Under the pieces are notes generated by a model. That model saw nothing but the letters and a program-made list of their open reading frames with translations. It had not been told where the DNA came from and ran no database searches. From NCBI GenBank assembly GCA_029778535.1, contig JAKOQB010000029.1, positions 32,642 to 96,641 of the forward strand: a stretch of 64,000 nucleotides of DNA, given 5' to 3'. This DNA is from Pseudomonadota bacterium. Lineage in GTDB: Bacteria; Pseudomonadota; Gammaproteobacteria; Burkholderiales; Burkholderiaceae_F. Both the position numbers and the translations under genes were made by a program. This document shows, piece after piece, positions 39,970-50,244 of the stretch; within the stretch, counting starts at the first letter, position 1; the number at the start of each line of letters is the position of its first letter.

Positions 39970-41177
39970 GCGCTTTCCTTCGTCAGATCTTCAGGCGTCT
40001 GCAGCAGGTCGCGCACCGCGGCGAGGAACAGCCCGCCGCGGTGGCCGTCGCTCGCGCGGTGGTCGGCCGCCAGGCTCGCGCAGATTACCGGCAGCGCGCG
40101 TACCTTGCCGCCGGCGACCCACGGCCGGTCGGTCACGCGGCCGAAGCCGACGATCGCGACCTGCGGCGGATAGATCACGCCGAACACGGCGGCCACACCG
40201 CGGTCGCCGAGGCTGGTCACGGTGACCGTCGCGTCGGTCAGCTCCGCCAGTCGCAGCGAGCCGGCGCGCGCGCGCTGCGTCAGGTCGAGCAACTCGCGGT
40301 TCACGGTGTCGATGTCCTTGCGATCGACGTCGTGCAGCGCCGGCGTGACCAACCCGCCGGCGCGCAGCGAGATCGCCACGCCGATGTGGATCGCCGCCGA
40401 CGCCTGGAACGCGCCGTCGCGGAAGTAGCCGTTCAGTTCCGGATACTTGCGCAGCGCGCCGGCCACCGCCTTCAGAAGCAGCGGCGCGAGCAGCAGCCGA
40501 TTCGTGACCGGCCGTTGTGCGTTTTCCTTCGCCAGCCATGCGGTCGCCTCGGCCAGCGCGATGTCCTCGGCGAGGTAGTAGTGCGGGATCTCGCGCTTGG
40601 AACGCGTCATCGCGGCGGCGATCACGCGCCGCATCTCCTCCGCGCGCGTGACCGCGGGCGCGGGCGCCGGTGCGGGCCCGGGCGGCGCGGCGCGCGCGGC
40701 CGCCTCGACATCGAGGATCGTGATCGCGCCGTCGGGGCCGCTGCCGGCGACGGAAGCCAGATCGATGTGCAGCTCTTCGGCGCGCCGTTTCGCCGCGGGC
40801 GATGCGCGCAGCCGCGCCAACAGCGGCGCGGCCGTGACCGGGTGCGGCGCGGCGGGCACGGGCGCGGGCGGGAGTGTCCTTGGCGCGGCCTCCTTCGCCT
40901 TCAGCAAGGCGAGCGCGCGGTCGACCGCTTCCGCGCTCTCGTCCGGCGCGCGCAGCGCTGCCATCAGCGTACCCACCGGAATCTTCGTGCCGGGCTCGAT
41001 CAGCAGCGCGTGCACGATCCCTTCCTGCCAGCACTCGACGTCGATCGCCGCCTTTGCGGTGTCGACCACGCAGACGATCTGGCCGCGCTTCACCGCGTCG
41101 CCGGGCGCCACACGCCATTCGAGCAGCGTGCCCTCGTCCATATCGGCGCCGAGAGACGGCAGGCGGAATTCGATCAT
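39966..41177 (-). CDS. 2-oxoacid dehydrogenase E2 (dihydrolipoamide acyltransferase)
   Basis: 403 residues. An N-terminal lipoyl domain ([16 protein letters not shown]; lipoyl Lys in DTAKAAID, near 45) is followed by a Pro/Ala linker, a peripheral subunit-binding domain ([26 protein letters not shown], about 125-160) and the catalytic domain with [10 protein letters not shown] (His and Asp). It passes the acyl group from E1 to CoA. E1 alpha and beta lie upstream in the same train; an E3 gene is absent and is presumably shared. Very close to the ACP gene (4-bp overlap). Confidence 0.93.
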   Translation of the reverse strand: MIEFRLPSLGADMDEGTLLEWRVAPGDAVKRGQIVCVVDTAKAAIDVECWQEGIVHALLIEPGTKIPVGTLMAALRAPDESAEAVDRALALLKAKEAAPRTLPPAPVPAAPHPVTAAPLLARLRASPAAKRRAEELHIDLASVAGSGPDGAITILDVEAAARAAPPGPAPAPAPAVTRAEEMRRVIAAAMTRSKREIPHYYLAEDIALAEATAWLAKENAQRPVTNRLLLAPLLLKAVAGALRKYPELNGYFRDGAFQASAAIHIGVAISLRAGGLVTPALHDVDRKDIDTVNRELLDLTQRARAGSLRLAELTDATVTVTSLGDRGVAAVFGVIYPPQVAIVGFGRVTDRPWVAGGKVRALPVICASLAADHRASDGHRGGLFLAAVRDLLQTPEDLTKESA

Positions 41178-41201
41178 CGTGTCCGGGCAGCGATCGAGAT
41201 A

Positions 41202-42197
41202 TTACGAGCCCGCAGCGGCACGCTGACCGCACAGCCGCCGCGCCGCCGCCACGATCCGCGGCGGCAGCGGCAGCGCGGCGTCTTCGAGATGTTTCGGATA
41301 CGGGATCGGCACTTCCTCCGTGCACACGCGCGCCAGCGGCGCGTCGAGGTCGTAGAACGCGCGCTCGACCAGACCCGCCATGATCTCGGCGGCGAGGCTG
41401 CAGGTCTTCCAGCCTTCGTCGACGACCAGCACGCGGCGCGTCCTGCGCACCGATGCGACCAGCGTGTCCCAGTCGAGCGGGCGCAGCACGCGCAGGTCGA
41501 TCACTTCGGCATCGATGCCGTCGCGCGCCAGCTCGTCCGCCGCGGCGAGCGCCCGCGGCAGGCTGCCGCCGTAGGTGACGATCGTGAGGTTCGTCCCCGT
41601 GCGGCGCACCGCCGCGTGCGCGATGTCGACCTGCGGCGGCGGGTCGGCGAGTTCGCCTTCGAGGTTGTAGAGCTGTGCGTGCTCGAAAATCACCACCGGG
41701 TCGGGGTCGGCGAGCGCCGGCGCCAGCATGCCGCGCGCGTCCTCGAGTGTGGCCGGCGCGATCACCTTGATGCCGGGGATGTGCGCGTACCAGACCTCGA
41801 GACTGTGCGAATGCTGCGCGGCAAGTTGCCTTCCGGCGCCGGTGGCCATGCGGATCACCAGCGGGATCGAGAACTGTCCGCCCGACATGTGGCGGATCGT
41901 CGCTGCGTTGTTGACGATCTGGTCGAGCGCGAGCAGCGAGAAGTTAACCGTCATCACCTCGACGATCGGCCGCATGCCGCCGAGCGCGGCGCCGATGCCG
42001 GCGCCGACGAACGCGAGCTCCGACAGCGGCGTGTCGCGGATGCGCTCGGCGCCGAACTCGTCGAGGAACCCCTTGGTCACCGCGTACGAGCCGCCGTAGC
42101 GGCCGACATCCTCGCCCATGATGAACACGCGCGGATCGCGGGTCAGCGCCTCGTGGTGCGCGGCGCGCAGCGCTTCGCGGTAGGTGGTGTGCGTCAT
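41202..42197 (-). CDS. 2-oxoacid dehydrogenase E1 beta subunit
   Basis: 331 residues from ATG 42197. [27 protein letters not shown] and the phrase [10 protein letters not shown] then [19 protein letters not shown] are the transketolase-like signatures of E1 beta of pyruvate, acetoin or branched-chain dehydrogenases. With E1 alpha it carries the ThDP site that decarboxylates the 2-oxoacid. It follows a flavodoxin-like gene with a 4-bp overlap. Pyruvate is the most likely substrate given the acetyl-CoA synthetase in the operon. Confidence 0.92.
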   Translation of the reverse strand: MTHTTYREALRAAHHEALTRDPRVFIMGEDVGRYGGSYAVTKGFLDEFGAERIRDTPLSELAFVGAGIGAALGGMRPIVEVMTVNFSLLALDQIVNNAATIRHMSGGQFSIPLVIRMATGAGRQLAAQHSHSLEVWYAHIPGIKVIAPATLEDARGMLAPALADPDPVVIFEHAQLYNLEGELADPPPQVDIAHAAVRRTGTNLTIVTYGGSLPRALAAADELARDGIDAEVIDLRVLRPLDWDTLVASVRRTRRVLVVDEGWKTCSLAAEIMAGLVERAFYDLDAPLARVCTEEVPIPYPKHLEDAALPLPPRIVAAARRLCGQRAAAGS

Positions 42198-42754
42198 GCG
42201 ACCTTGCGCTCTTCGCCGCGCGTGGCGGCCAGGTACTCGTCGACGAAGCGCGCCACGTCGTCCCAGTCGGTGTATTCGGTGTCGCGCGACGTGTCGGTGC
42301 TGCCGCCGGCCTTCTGCGCGATCGATTTCATGATCCAGCGCTTCAGGAAGTCGTACTCGGTGTACTTCAGCGCGCCGGCGACGAGCCGCACCATACCGGC
42401 GTTCAGCCCCGCGTCGGCGAGGAACTCGTCGGCGAGCCGCTTCGCTTCCGCGCGCCACTCCTCGTCCTTTCCCGCCATCGACAGGCTGACGGAGAAGAAC
42501 GCGGTCGGGATCGCGTTCAGCCAAGCGGCATTGGCCTTGACGAAGTGCGCGAGCGCCGACTGGTGCTTGCCCTGGTGCAGCGAGCCGCCGATGAACGCGC
42601 CGGCGTAGATCGGCACGATCTGCTCCGCCGCCGGCGTGGCGCTGTCGACCAGGTCAACCGTCTTGCCGGCCTTGCGCAGCCGCTCGGCGATGAACTCGGC
42701 GATCTTGCGCGTGTGGCCTTCGGTGGTGCCGTAGATGACGAGGATCGGTTTCAT
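42194..42754 (-). CDS. Flavodoxin-domain protein (HemG/flavodoxin-like)
   Basis: 186 residues. The N-terminal FMN phosphate loop reads [23 protein letters not shown], typical of flavodoxins and protoporphyrinogen oxidase Hem[26 protein letters not shown] and [10 protein letters not shown] follow in the HemG manner. It could be a quinone-linked oxidase or an electron carrier. Its position between E1 alpha and E1 beta genes is unusual and suggests a redox role at low oxygen. Overlaps the E1 beta start by 4 bp. Confidence 0.82.
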   Translation of the reverse strand: MKPILVIYGTTEGHTRKIAEFIAERLRKAGKTVDLVDSATPAAEQIVPIYAGAFIGGSLHQGKHQSALAHFVKANAAWLNAIPTAFFSVSLSMAGKDEEWRAEAKRLADEFLADAGLNAGMVRLVAGALKYTEYDFLKRWIMKSIAQKAGGSTDTSRDTEYTDWDDVARFVDEYLAATRGEERKVA

Positions 42755-42769
42755 GGAATCACTCCTTGC

Positions 42770-42989
42770 TCAGCGGACGGTCGCGTCCACCTGCAGTCGG
42801 CAGTACGCGTTGCCGTCGGTATCGCCGATTGCCGCTGTTTCCCGGCGGCGCTGCATCGCCGGCCATCATCAGCCAGCACTCGGACGGCCCGGCCTGGCGC
42901 CCGATGTTCCGGCCGAAGACCTTGCGACGGAACTCGGCCGTGCGCAGCGAATCCCGGGCGCTCCGATCGAATTGCACGACGCATGACAT
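42770..42989 (-). pseudogene. Small open frame with an apparent frameshift
   Basis: The 245-bp gap between E1 alpha and the flavodoxin gene has coding bias in two frames. An ATG at 42989 reads SCVVQFDRSARDSLRTAEF and continues with good bias for about 50 codons. After that, bias moves to another frame reading AAIGDTDGNAYCRLQVDATVR and stopping at 42770. A single frame slip would join them into about 73 residues. Alternatively the second part is its own 28-residue frame from an internal ATG. No family is recognised. Confidence 0.35.
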
Positions 42990-42999
42990 GGCGATCCCT

Positions 43000-44010
43000 T
43001 CATGCCGCGGGCGTGGTCACGTCGCGCTTCAATTGCTCGACCGGCTCCCAGGTGCCCGCCTCGGCGAACGCGACGGCCGCATCCACTTCCGCGATCGCGT
43101 CGCGGTCGATCGCGGCGAAATCGTCCTCGGTCATCATGCCGGCCGCCTTCAGCCGATCGGTGAACGTGTGGATCGGACCGTGCTGCTTCCAGCGCTCGAC
43201 CTCCGCCTTGTCGCGGTACAGCTCCGCGTCGAACATCGAGTGTGCGCGGAAGCGATAGGTGTGGAACTCGATAAAGTGCGGCAGCCCGTCGGCGCGCACT
43301 GCGTCTACGGCCGCCTTGGCCGCCTCGTGCACCGCCAGCACGTTCATGCCGTTTATGTGGCGAGTCGCGATGCCGTAGCTCGCCGCCTTCCGCGTCAGAT
43401 CGATCTGAGATTCGGAGCGAGCCAGCGCCGTGCCCATCGCGTACAGGTTGTTCTCGCACAGGAACAGCACCGGCAGGCGCCACAGCGCCGCGAGGTTCAG
43501 CGACTCGTGGAACACGCCCTCGGCCACCGCGCCCTCGCCGAAGAAACACGCCGTCACGCGGCCCTTGCGCCCAGACATCTTGTCGGCGAGCGCCAACCCG
43601 ACCGCGAGCGGCAGTCCGCCGCCGACGATCGCGTTGCCGCCGAAAAAGCGCGTCGCGACGTCGAAGAGGTGCATCGAGCCGCCGCGCCCGCGCGAGCAAC
43701 CCTCCTGCTTGCCGTACATCTCCGCCATGATCACGTTCATCGACACGCCGCGCAGCAGCGCGTGGCCGTGCTCGCGATAGGTCGCGACCACCGCGTCGTC
43801 GCGCGCGAGGTTCGGCATGACGCCTGCCGCCACCGCTTCCTCGCCGATGTACAGGTGCAGGAAGCCGCGGATCTTGCCCGCGCCGTACAGCTCCGCGCAG
43901 CGCTCCTCCAGCCGGCGGATTCGCACCATGTCGCGCACGCGCGCCAGGCAGAACGCGCGCGGATATTTCGTCACGTCGGTGGTGAAGCGCGACGGTTCCT
44001 CGGGCTTCAT
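43000..44010 (-). CDS. 2-oxoacid dehydrogenase E1 alpha subunit
   Basis: 336 residues. Family landmarks are [56 protein letters not shown], and the ThDP-Mg region [53 protein letters not shown] is the phosphorylation-loop region of PDH E1 alpha. It decarboxylates pyruvate (or acetoin) together with E1 beta. It begins 10 bp after a small membrane-anchored gene. A flavodoxin gene and a short broken frame intervene before E1 beta. Confidence 0.93.
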   Translation of the reverse strand: MKPEEPSRFTTDVTKYPRAFCLARVRDMVRIRRLEERCAELYGAGKIRGFLHLYIGEEAVAAGVMPNLARDDAVVATYREHGHALLRGVSMNVIMAEMYGKQEGCSRGRGGSMHLFDVATRFFGGNAIVGGGLPLAVGLALADKMSGRKGRVTACFFGEGAVAEGVFHESLNLAALWRLPVLFLCENNLYAMGTALARSESQIDLTRKAASYGIATRHINGMNVLAVHEAAKAAVDAVRADGLPHFIEFHTYRFRAHSMFDAELYRDKAEVERWKQHGPIHTFTDRLKAAGMMTEDDFAAIDRDAIAEVDAAVAFAEAGTWEPVEQLKRDVTTPAA

Positions 44011-44020
44011 GGCCGCATCC

Positions 44021-44203
44021 TCAGCGTTTCTGATAACCCGCCGACTGCGCGAGCGTGGTCTTCGGCTCGGGCTTCAGGGCAGCCGCCGGCGGCACGATCT
44101 CCCGGCCGGCCACCGTCGCGACCGCGAGCAGGGCGGCGAGCAGCGCGATCCTGGCCGCAATGCGGCGCGCGCGGGCGATGCGTGCCTTCAGCGTCTTCGT
44201 CAT
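44021..44203 (-). CDS. Small membrane-anchored protein, unknown
   Basis: 60 residues. A basic N-terminus ([17 protein letters not shown]) and one hydrophobic helix ([15 protein letters not shown]) are followed by a short periplasmic tail ([27 protein letters not shown]). GGAGG lies 5 bp upstream of ATG 44203. It is embedded between two genes of the dehydrogenase train with 10-16 bp gaps, so it is very likely expressed with them. No domain is recognised. Confidence 0.6.
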   Translation of the reverse strand: MTKTLKARIARARRIAARIALLAALLAVATVAGREIVPPAAALKPEPKTTLAQSAGYQKR

Positions 44204-44219
44204 TGCCGCCTCCATGCGA

Positions 44220-44639
44220 TCAGCCCGTTGCGTGCGCCGGGCGCGCATTCAGTGCACGGCCCGGCCGGCGCGGCAAACGGCGCTGCAACCGGTGCGCGAA
44301 CGCGTCGAGCTTGCCGTGCCCCGCGTCGATCTCGCGGTCGGTCAGCGCGAGCGCGGCCTGGGGGTCGCGGCCGAACAGTGCGCGCATCGCCGCCAACACG
44401 CGCGGCGCGCCCGAGCCGCCCATGGTGCAGAAGAACGCTACGCTGTGTCTGAGCGGATGCCGCTCGAGCCGGCTGCGCACCGGGCTCGACAGGCTCCAGA
44501 ACGACGCCGGTGTGACGATCACGACGAGGTCGTACGCGGCCGGATTCTTCTTCAACGGCCGCAGCGCCGGTGCGAGCTGCTGCGCCATGCGCCGCGTGTT
44601 GCCGCTGCGCGAGTGAGGGGCGATCAGTGTCTTGCGCAT
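44220..44639 (-). CDS. Flavodoxin-like protein
   Basis: 139 residues from ATG 44639 (a GTG at 44651 is less likely, because GGAGG follows it). The start RKTLIAPHSRSGNTRRMAQQLAPAL is a flavodoxin phosphate loop, and YDLVVIVTPASFWSLSSPVRSRL and FFCTMGGSGAPRVLAAM are further flavodoxin segments. It may carry electrons for, or regulate, the low-oxygen metabolism encoded by its neighbours. Lies 15 bp after the acetyl-CoA-synthetase-like gene. Confidence 0.78.
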   Translation of the reverse strand: MRKTLIAPHSRSGNTRRMAQQLAPALRPLKKNPAAYDLVVIVTPASFWSLSSPVRSRLERHPLRHSVAFFCTMGGSGAPRVLAAMRALFGRDPQAALALTDREIDAGHGKLDAFAHRLQRRLPRRPGRALNARPAHATG

Positions 44640-44654
44640 GAAGTCCTCCACGCT

Positions 44655-46451
<1,797 letters not shown>

Positions 46452-46516
46452 GCGGCGCGCAGCGACAGGATGGCGCCACGCTCAAGCACACGTTAGGAGC
46501 CCACCCCCGCCCTTGA

Positions 46517-46530
46517 TTGACCGCCATCAA
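46517..46530 (-). promoter_or_regulatory. FNR/Anr-type box upstream of the acetyl-CoA-synthetase/dehydrogenase train
   Basis: TTGACCGCCATCAA matches the FNR/Anr consensus TTGAY-N4-RTCAA in both half sites (TTGAT-GGCG-GTCAA on the minus strand). Its centre is about 72 bp before the start codon at 46451, which fits a class II activation site with a leader of roughly 30 bp. It lies in the 133-bp gap after the ParE-like gene; no other such box was noticed in the window. Confidence 0.65.
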
Positions 46531-46584
46531 CTGCGCGTCGTCGATCGCGCGGACGCGGCGCTCGAGATTGTTCGGCGTCAGGCG

Positions 46585-46875
46585 CTATCCGTATCCCGCC
46601 TCGCGCTGACGTCGCAGCGCCAGGATCTCGACCCGCGATCGGGCCGCGTTGAATCGATACAACGCCACGTAGCCGCTGCGGCCGTGCGAGATCAGCAGTT
46701 CACGCAGTTCTGCGTGGACGGGGCGGCCGATCAGCGGGTGTCGTTCGAGCACGCGCGCCGCGTCGATGATCAGTTCGGCCGCCCGGCCGGCCGCCGCCGG
46801 ATCGTTGCGCGCGATGAAATCGAACAGCCGGTCGAGGTCGTCGAGCGCGCGATCGCTGTAGAAGATCGCCGGCAT
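46585..46875 (-). CDS. ParE/RelE-family toxin
   Basis: 96 residues. The ParE fold is recognised by IFYSDRALDDLDRLFDFIARNDPAAAGRAAELIIDAARVLERHPLIGRPV and the later GYVALYRFNAARSRVEILALRRQRE with the conserved arginines and Tyr. ParE toxins poison gyrase; RelE relatives cut mRNA. It lies 6 bp downstream of the antitoxin gene in one operon. No antitoxin-binding operator was identified. Confidence 0.88.
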   Translation of the reverse strand: MPAIFYSDRALDDLDRLFDFIARNDPAAAGRAAELIIDAARVLERHPLIGRPVHAELRELLISHGRSGYVALYRFNAARSRVEILALRRQREAGYG

Positions 46876-46881
46876 CGGCGC

Positions 46882-47190
46882 TCAACGCCCGCCGGCACCC
46901 TTCTTCGCCGGGCGCTTGACCGGCTTCGGCCGCCGCATGGCTCGCCCCGCGGCGCGCGCGACGATGTACGCGTGCACATCCTCGGCCGCGTAAAGCGGCG
47001 CACCGTGATCGACCTCGGCCGCCGATCGGCGCGCGTCATCGATGAACTGCGACCTCAGTTCCGCGAGAGTGGCCTGCGCCTCCAGCGCCTCGACCATCCA
47101 CGCGTGCGCCGACTTTCCCGCCGCGCGCGCCAGCGGATCGATGCGCTGCTTCAGCGCGTCGGGAAGCTTCAGCGTGGTTGGCGTGGTCAT
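46882..47190 (-). CDS. Ribbon-helix-helix antitoxin (ParD/CopG type)
   Basis: 102 residues. The N-terminus TTLKLPDALKQRIDPLARAAGKSAHAWMVEALEAQ is a ribbon-helix-helix DNA-binding unit; the middle helix (LAELRSQFIDDARRS) and Lys/Arg-rich tail (RRPKPVKRPAKKGAGGR) would contact toxin and possibly DNA. It is encoded immediately before the ParE-like toxin. On its upstream side it borders the IS-bearing repeat segment at 47294. Confidence 0.85.
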   Translation of the reverse strand: MTTPTTLKLPDALKQRIDPLARAAGKSAHAWMVEALEAQATLAELRSQFIDDARRSAAEVDHGAPLYAAEDVHAYIVARAAGRAMRRPKPVKRPAKKGAGGR

Positions 47191-47293
47191 CGCGCTGTCC
47201 TCGTTCGGGTATGACCAAGGTACTACCGGCGAACGGTTCTGTCAAAGCGAAGCCGGAACAAGCGGAGGCGGAACGCCGCGCGCGCCTATTGAC

Positions 47294-47355
47294 TCAGCGC
47301 GCCAGGAACTTCTCCTCCAGCCTGACCCAGTACGTCGCCCCGATCGGGATTAGCT
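47294..47355 (-). repeat. Outer copy of the 83-bp direct repeat, left part
   Basis: Matches 53496-53557 with one substitution (CTCCTCC versus CTCCACC, Glu for Val in the encoded tail) plus one within the IS66 target copy (GATTAGCT versus GATCAGCT). On the minus strand it would encode the last residues of the amidohydrolase, ending EKFLAR and stop. Confidence 0.85.
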
Positions 47356-47396
47356 GTAAGCGTCCGGCCGCGGCGTCTTGACGTCGACGACGAAAC

Positions 47397-49013
47397 TCAG
47401 GCGGCGAGCCGATCGTCGCGCGCCAGTTCCCGCGCGTAGTTCCACGGCAGCAGTTCGTCGAGGCGGTTGCTCGGCTGTTCAGCGATGCGTTCCAGCACGA
47501 AGCGCAGGTACGCCTCCGGATTCAGCGTGTTGAGCTTGGCCGTTTCCAGCAGCGTGTACGGCACGGCGGCGCGCTCGCCGCCGGAGTCTGCACCGGCGAA
47601 CAGGAAGTTCTTGCGCGACAGTACCGGGCCGCGCAAAGCCCGTTCCGCGGCGTTGTTGTCGATCTCGATGGCGCCGTCGTCGCGATAGCGCGTCAGCGCC
47701 GTCCACCGTTTCAGCGCATAGCCGATCGCAGCCGCCAGATCCGACTTGGCCGACACCGTGGTCAGTGTGGCTTGCAGCCACTGCTTCAGTTGTTCGAGCA
47801 CGGGACCGGCGCGTGCCTGGCGCACCGCGCGTCGCGCATCGGGCGGCTTGCCGCGGATCTCGGCTTCGATCTCGTAGAGCTTGCCGATCCGCCGGAGCGC
47901 TGCCTCGGCGAGCGCAGACGTGGTCGCGGCATACAGGTCATAGAACTTGCGGCGAACATGCGCCCAACACGCGGCCTCAACCACGCGCCCGTCCTCGTAC
48001 AGCCCGTCGAACCCGCTGAAGCCGTCGGCCTGCAGCGTGCCTGCGAAGCGCTTCAGGTGCTCGCACGGATGCCTGCCTTCGCGCGTAGGGGTGTAGCGGT
48101 AGTACGCCGCCGGCGCATCTTTGCTTCCCGCCGGCCGATCGTCGCGCACGTACACCCACAACCGCCCGGTCTTGGTCTTGCCGCGTCCCGGATCGAGCAC
48201 CGGCACCGTCGTGTCGTCGGCGTGGACCTTGTTGGCTGTGGTGACGTAGCGGCCGATCAACTCCGCGAGCGGAGCTACGAGCCGGCTGATGCCGCCGATC
48301 CAGTCGGCCAGCGTGGAGCGGTCCAGATCCACACCTTGCCGCGCGTAGATCTCGCTTTGCCGGTACAGCGGCAAATGGTCGAGGTACTTGGACACCGCCA
48401 CGTGCGCGAGCAGCCCGGGACCGGCCAGCCCCTTGTCGATCGGGCGGCTCGGTGCGGGCGCCTGCACGAGGATGGAACACTTGGCGCAGGCGAACTTGGG
48501 CCGCACGTGACGGATCACCTTGAAGTGCTCGGGGATGAACTCGAGCTGCTCGGCGACGTCTTCGCCGATCTTCTTCAGTTCGCCGCCGCAGTCCGGACAG
48601 GTGCAGGCGGCGGCGTGCACAACGTTCTCGCGCGGCAGATGCGCCGGGGGCGGATGCCGCACCGGCGGCATGCGCGGGGATGCCTTTGCTGTATCGACGA
48701 CCGACGACTCCGCCGCCGGCGCGCTCGCCGCCAGGCTGGTCTCGAGTTCCTCGACGATCAGCTCGAGTTGCGCCACGTGCGCGTCGTGCCGCTCGGACTT
48801 GCGGCCGAATTGAATCCGGCGCAGCCGCGCGATCTGCAGCTTCAGTTTCTCGATCATCAGCCGCGCCTCGATCACCTCGCTGCGCTTGGCTTCGACCTGT
48901 GCGCGCCACTGCGCGACTTCGGCATCGAGCGCTGCACTGCGCGCCGCCTGCTCGATGACCCAACGCTTCAGCGTTTCGATGTCATCGGGCAGTTGATCGA
49001 GCGCGCACGGCAT
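47397..49013 (-). CDS. tnpC: IS66 transposase TnpC
   Basis: 538 residues. A leucine-zipper-like N-terminus (LDAEVAQWRAQVEAKRSEVIEARLMIEKLKLQIARLRRIQFGRKSER) is followed by a zinc-finger segment (CTCPDCGGELKKIGEDVAEQLEFIPEHFKVIRHVRPKFACAKC) and the DDE catalytic core (VHADDTTVPVLDPG; ADGFSGFDGLY; EIDNNAAERALRGPVLSRKNFLFAGADSGG). It appears intact. ATG 49013 begins the family homology. It carries out transposition with TnpA and TnpB. Confidence 0.95.
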   Translation of the reverse strand: MPCALDQLPDDIETLKRWVIEQAARSAALDAEVAQWRAQVEAKRSEVIEARLMIEKLKLQIARLRRIQFGRKSERHDAHVAQLELIVEELETSLAASAPAAESSVVDTAKASPRMPPVRHPPPAHLPRENVVHAAACTCPDCGGELKKIGEDVAEQLEFIPEHFKVIRHVRPKFACAKCSILVQAPAPSRPIDKGLAGPGLLAHVAVSKYLDHLPLYRQSEIYARQGVDLDRSTLADWIGGISRLVAPLAELIGRYVTTANKVHADDTTVPVLDPGRGKTKTGRLWVYVRDDRPAGSKDAPAAYYRYTPTREGRHPCEHLKRFAGTLQADGFSGFDGLYEDGRVVEAACWAHVRRKFYDLYAATTSALAEAALRRIGKLYEIEAEIRGKPPDARRAVRQARAGPVLEQLKQWLQATLTTVSAKSDLAAAIGYALKRWTALTRYRDDGAIEIDNNAAERALRGPVLSRKNFLFAGADSGGERAAVPYTLLETAKLNTLNPEAYLRFVLERIAEQPSNRLDELLPWNYARELARDDRLAA

Positions 49014-49081
49014 GGGGCGCGACTTTACCGATGGCGCGCGCGCAATGCACGCATTGCGCGCGCAAACTCGCAGCGCTGTTG

Positions 49082-49429
49082 TTATGCCGCCATCGTCGGC
49101 TGCCACGTGCGCGCGGGCCGCCGCCAGTCGATGCCTTCGAGCAGCATCGACAGTTGCGCGCCGCTGAGCAACACGGTGCCGCCGGCGGCCTGCGGCCAGA
49201 CGAAGCGGCCACGCTCCAGCCGCTTGGCGAACAGACACACGCCGTCGCCGCTCCACCACAAGAGCTTGACCCGATCGCCGCGGCGGCCACGGAAGACGAA
49301 CACGTGTCCCGAGAACGGATCTTCCGCGAGCTGCGTCTGCACCAGTGCGGCCAGGCCGTCGAAGCCCTTGCGCATGTCAGTGACGCCGGCCGCCAGCCAG
49401 ATGCGCGTGCCGGTGGGCCATCCGATCAT
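49082..49429 (-). CDS. tnpB: IS66 accessory protein TnpB
   Basis: 115 residues with the complete IS66 Orf2 signature: [72 protein letters not shown]. Its start overlaps the end of tnpA by 4 bp (ATGA), so the two are translationally coupled. Intact. Confidence 0.95.
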   Translation of the reverse strand: MIGWPTGTRIWLAAGVTDMRKGFDGLAALVQTQLAEDPFSGHVFVFRGRRGDRVKLLWWSGDGVCLFAKRLERGRFVWPQAAGGTVLLSGAQLSMLLEGIDWRRPARTWQPTMAA

Positions 49430-49848
49430 GCGGGCGGCGCCAGCATCTGCAGCACGACGCGCAGCGCCGGCACGTCGACTGCGCCTTTGATGCGGATGCG
49501 ACCGGCGGGCAGCTCCACTTCGATGATGCCGCTGGGGGTGGCCATACGCGGTGTCGGTGCCGACAGGGCGACTTCGGCCCCGGACTTCGACTCGCTCAGC
49601 AGCACCGGCAGCAGGGACGACGGCGCCGACCGGGTGGCGCGCACGTGCTGCCGGCGCCACTTGAATAGAAGATTGGCATTGACGCCGTGGTCCAGCGCGA
49701 TGCGCGCGACCGACGCATCCGGGACCAGCGACTGCTCGATCAGGCGCCGCTTGAAGGCCGGCTGTGCCTGGGCGCACGACCGGCGCCTCGCGCTGGGCTG
49801 GCTGACCTGGCTTGTGCTTGGTGTCCACCATCGCCCCTTGGTGGACAC
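49426..49848 (-). CDS. tnpA: IS66 accessory protein TnpA
   Basis: 140 residues from a GTG. The helix-turn-helix reads [37 protein letters not shown], typical of IS66 Orf1 (IS3-like OrfA fold), and the C-terminal [29 protein letters not shown] is the family tail. The first 30 residues ([21 protein letters not shown]) do not look conserved, so the true start may be internal or affected by a frame slip. Confidence 0.85.
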   Translation of the reverse strand: MSTKGRWWTPSTSQVSQPSARRRSCAQAQPAFKRRLIEQSLVPDASVARIALDHGVNANLLFKWRRQHVRATRSAPSSLLPVLLSESKSGAEVALSAPTPRMATPSGIIEVELPAGRIRIKGAVDVPALRVVLQMLAPPA

Positions 49849-49922
49849 CTGCGCGCGTCCACCGGCAGGCGATCGTGCCCCGGCGCCGACTCAAATCACA
49901 GATGCCGCGGCCGGACGCTTAC

Positions 49923-49951
49923 GATCAGCTCGTCGTTGAAGTCGAAGCTCG
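49923..49951 (-). repeat. Outer copy of the 83-bp direct repeat, right part
   Basis: GATCAGCT is the second IS66 target copy; the following CGTCGTTGAAGTCGAAGCTCG equals 53558-53578. Identity with the amidohydrolase gene stops at 49951, marking the inner edge of the repeat. Read on the minus strand it encodes SFDFNDEL of the enzyme tail. Confidence 0.85.
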
Positions 49952-50244
49952 CCGTCCCTACCTCTTCGCCGCACAGACATCGCAGTTGCACCGTTTCACC
50001 GTGCTCAGATCGACCGACGTCGATGCACTGATTCACTTCTGCTTTGCTTGGTGCGCGCGCTTCGGCGGGTGCTGACTACTTCGTCGCCGAATGGCGACGC
50101 CCGCGGAGTTCGGGGCGCCGTCGTGTCCGTTTCCCATCGGAAGGAGCGAATCCACTTATGAGAGGTACGCGAAGACGTCCTGCAATGCCACCCGGAGCTC
50201 GTTCGGCCTCATGTGAAGCGCAAGTTCGGTCACCCGGGATTGAT
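49952..50244. other. Island interior, left of ISL3; no confident gene
   Basis: About 290 bp with no convincing gene. On the minus strand an open frame from about 50080 reads through the repeat (GETVQLRCLCGEEV then the amidohydrolase tail) and would end within IS66. Another minus-strand frame ends at 50156 (RVTELALHMRPNELRVALQDVFAYLS) and was cut upstream by the ISL3 element; if the insertion is removed it extends to about 60 codons without a clear start. Neither matches a known family. Confidence 0.4.

Larger units (their letters stand above)
47356..49922 (-). mobile_element. IS66-family insertion sequence, complete
   Basis: The 2567-bp element has perfect 19-bp inverted ends (GTAAGCGTCCGGCCGCGGC at 47356-47374 and its complement at 49904-49922). 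It carries tnpA, tnpB and tnpC in the normal order on the minus strand. It is flanked by the 8-bp target duplication GATTAGCT (47348-47355) / GATCAGCT (49923-49930), which differ by one base. Eight bases is the usual IS66 duplication. It inserted into the 83-bp amidohydrolase repeat, so it arrived after that repeat was formed. Confidence 0.93.
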
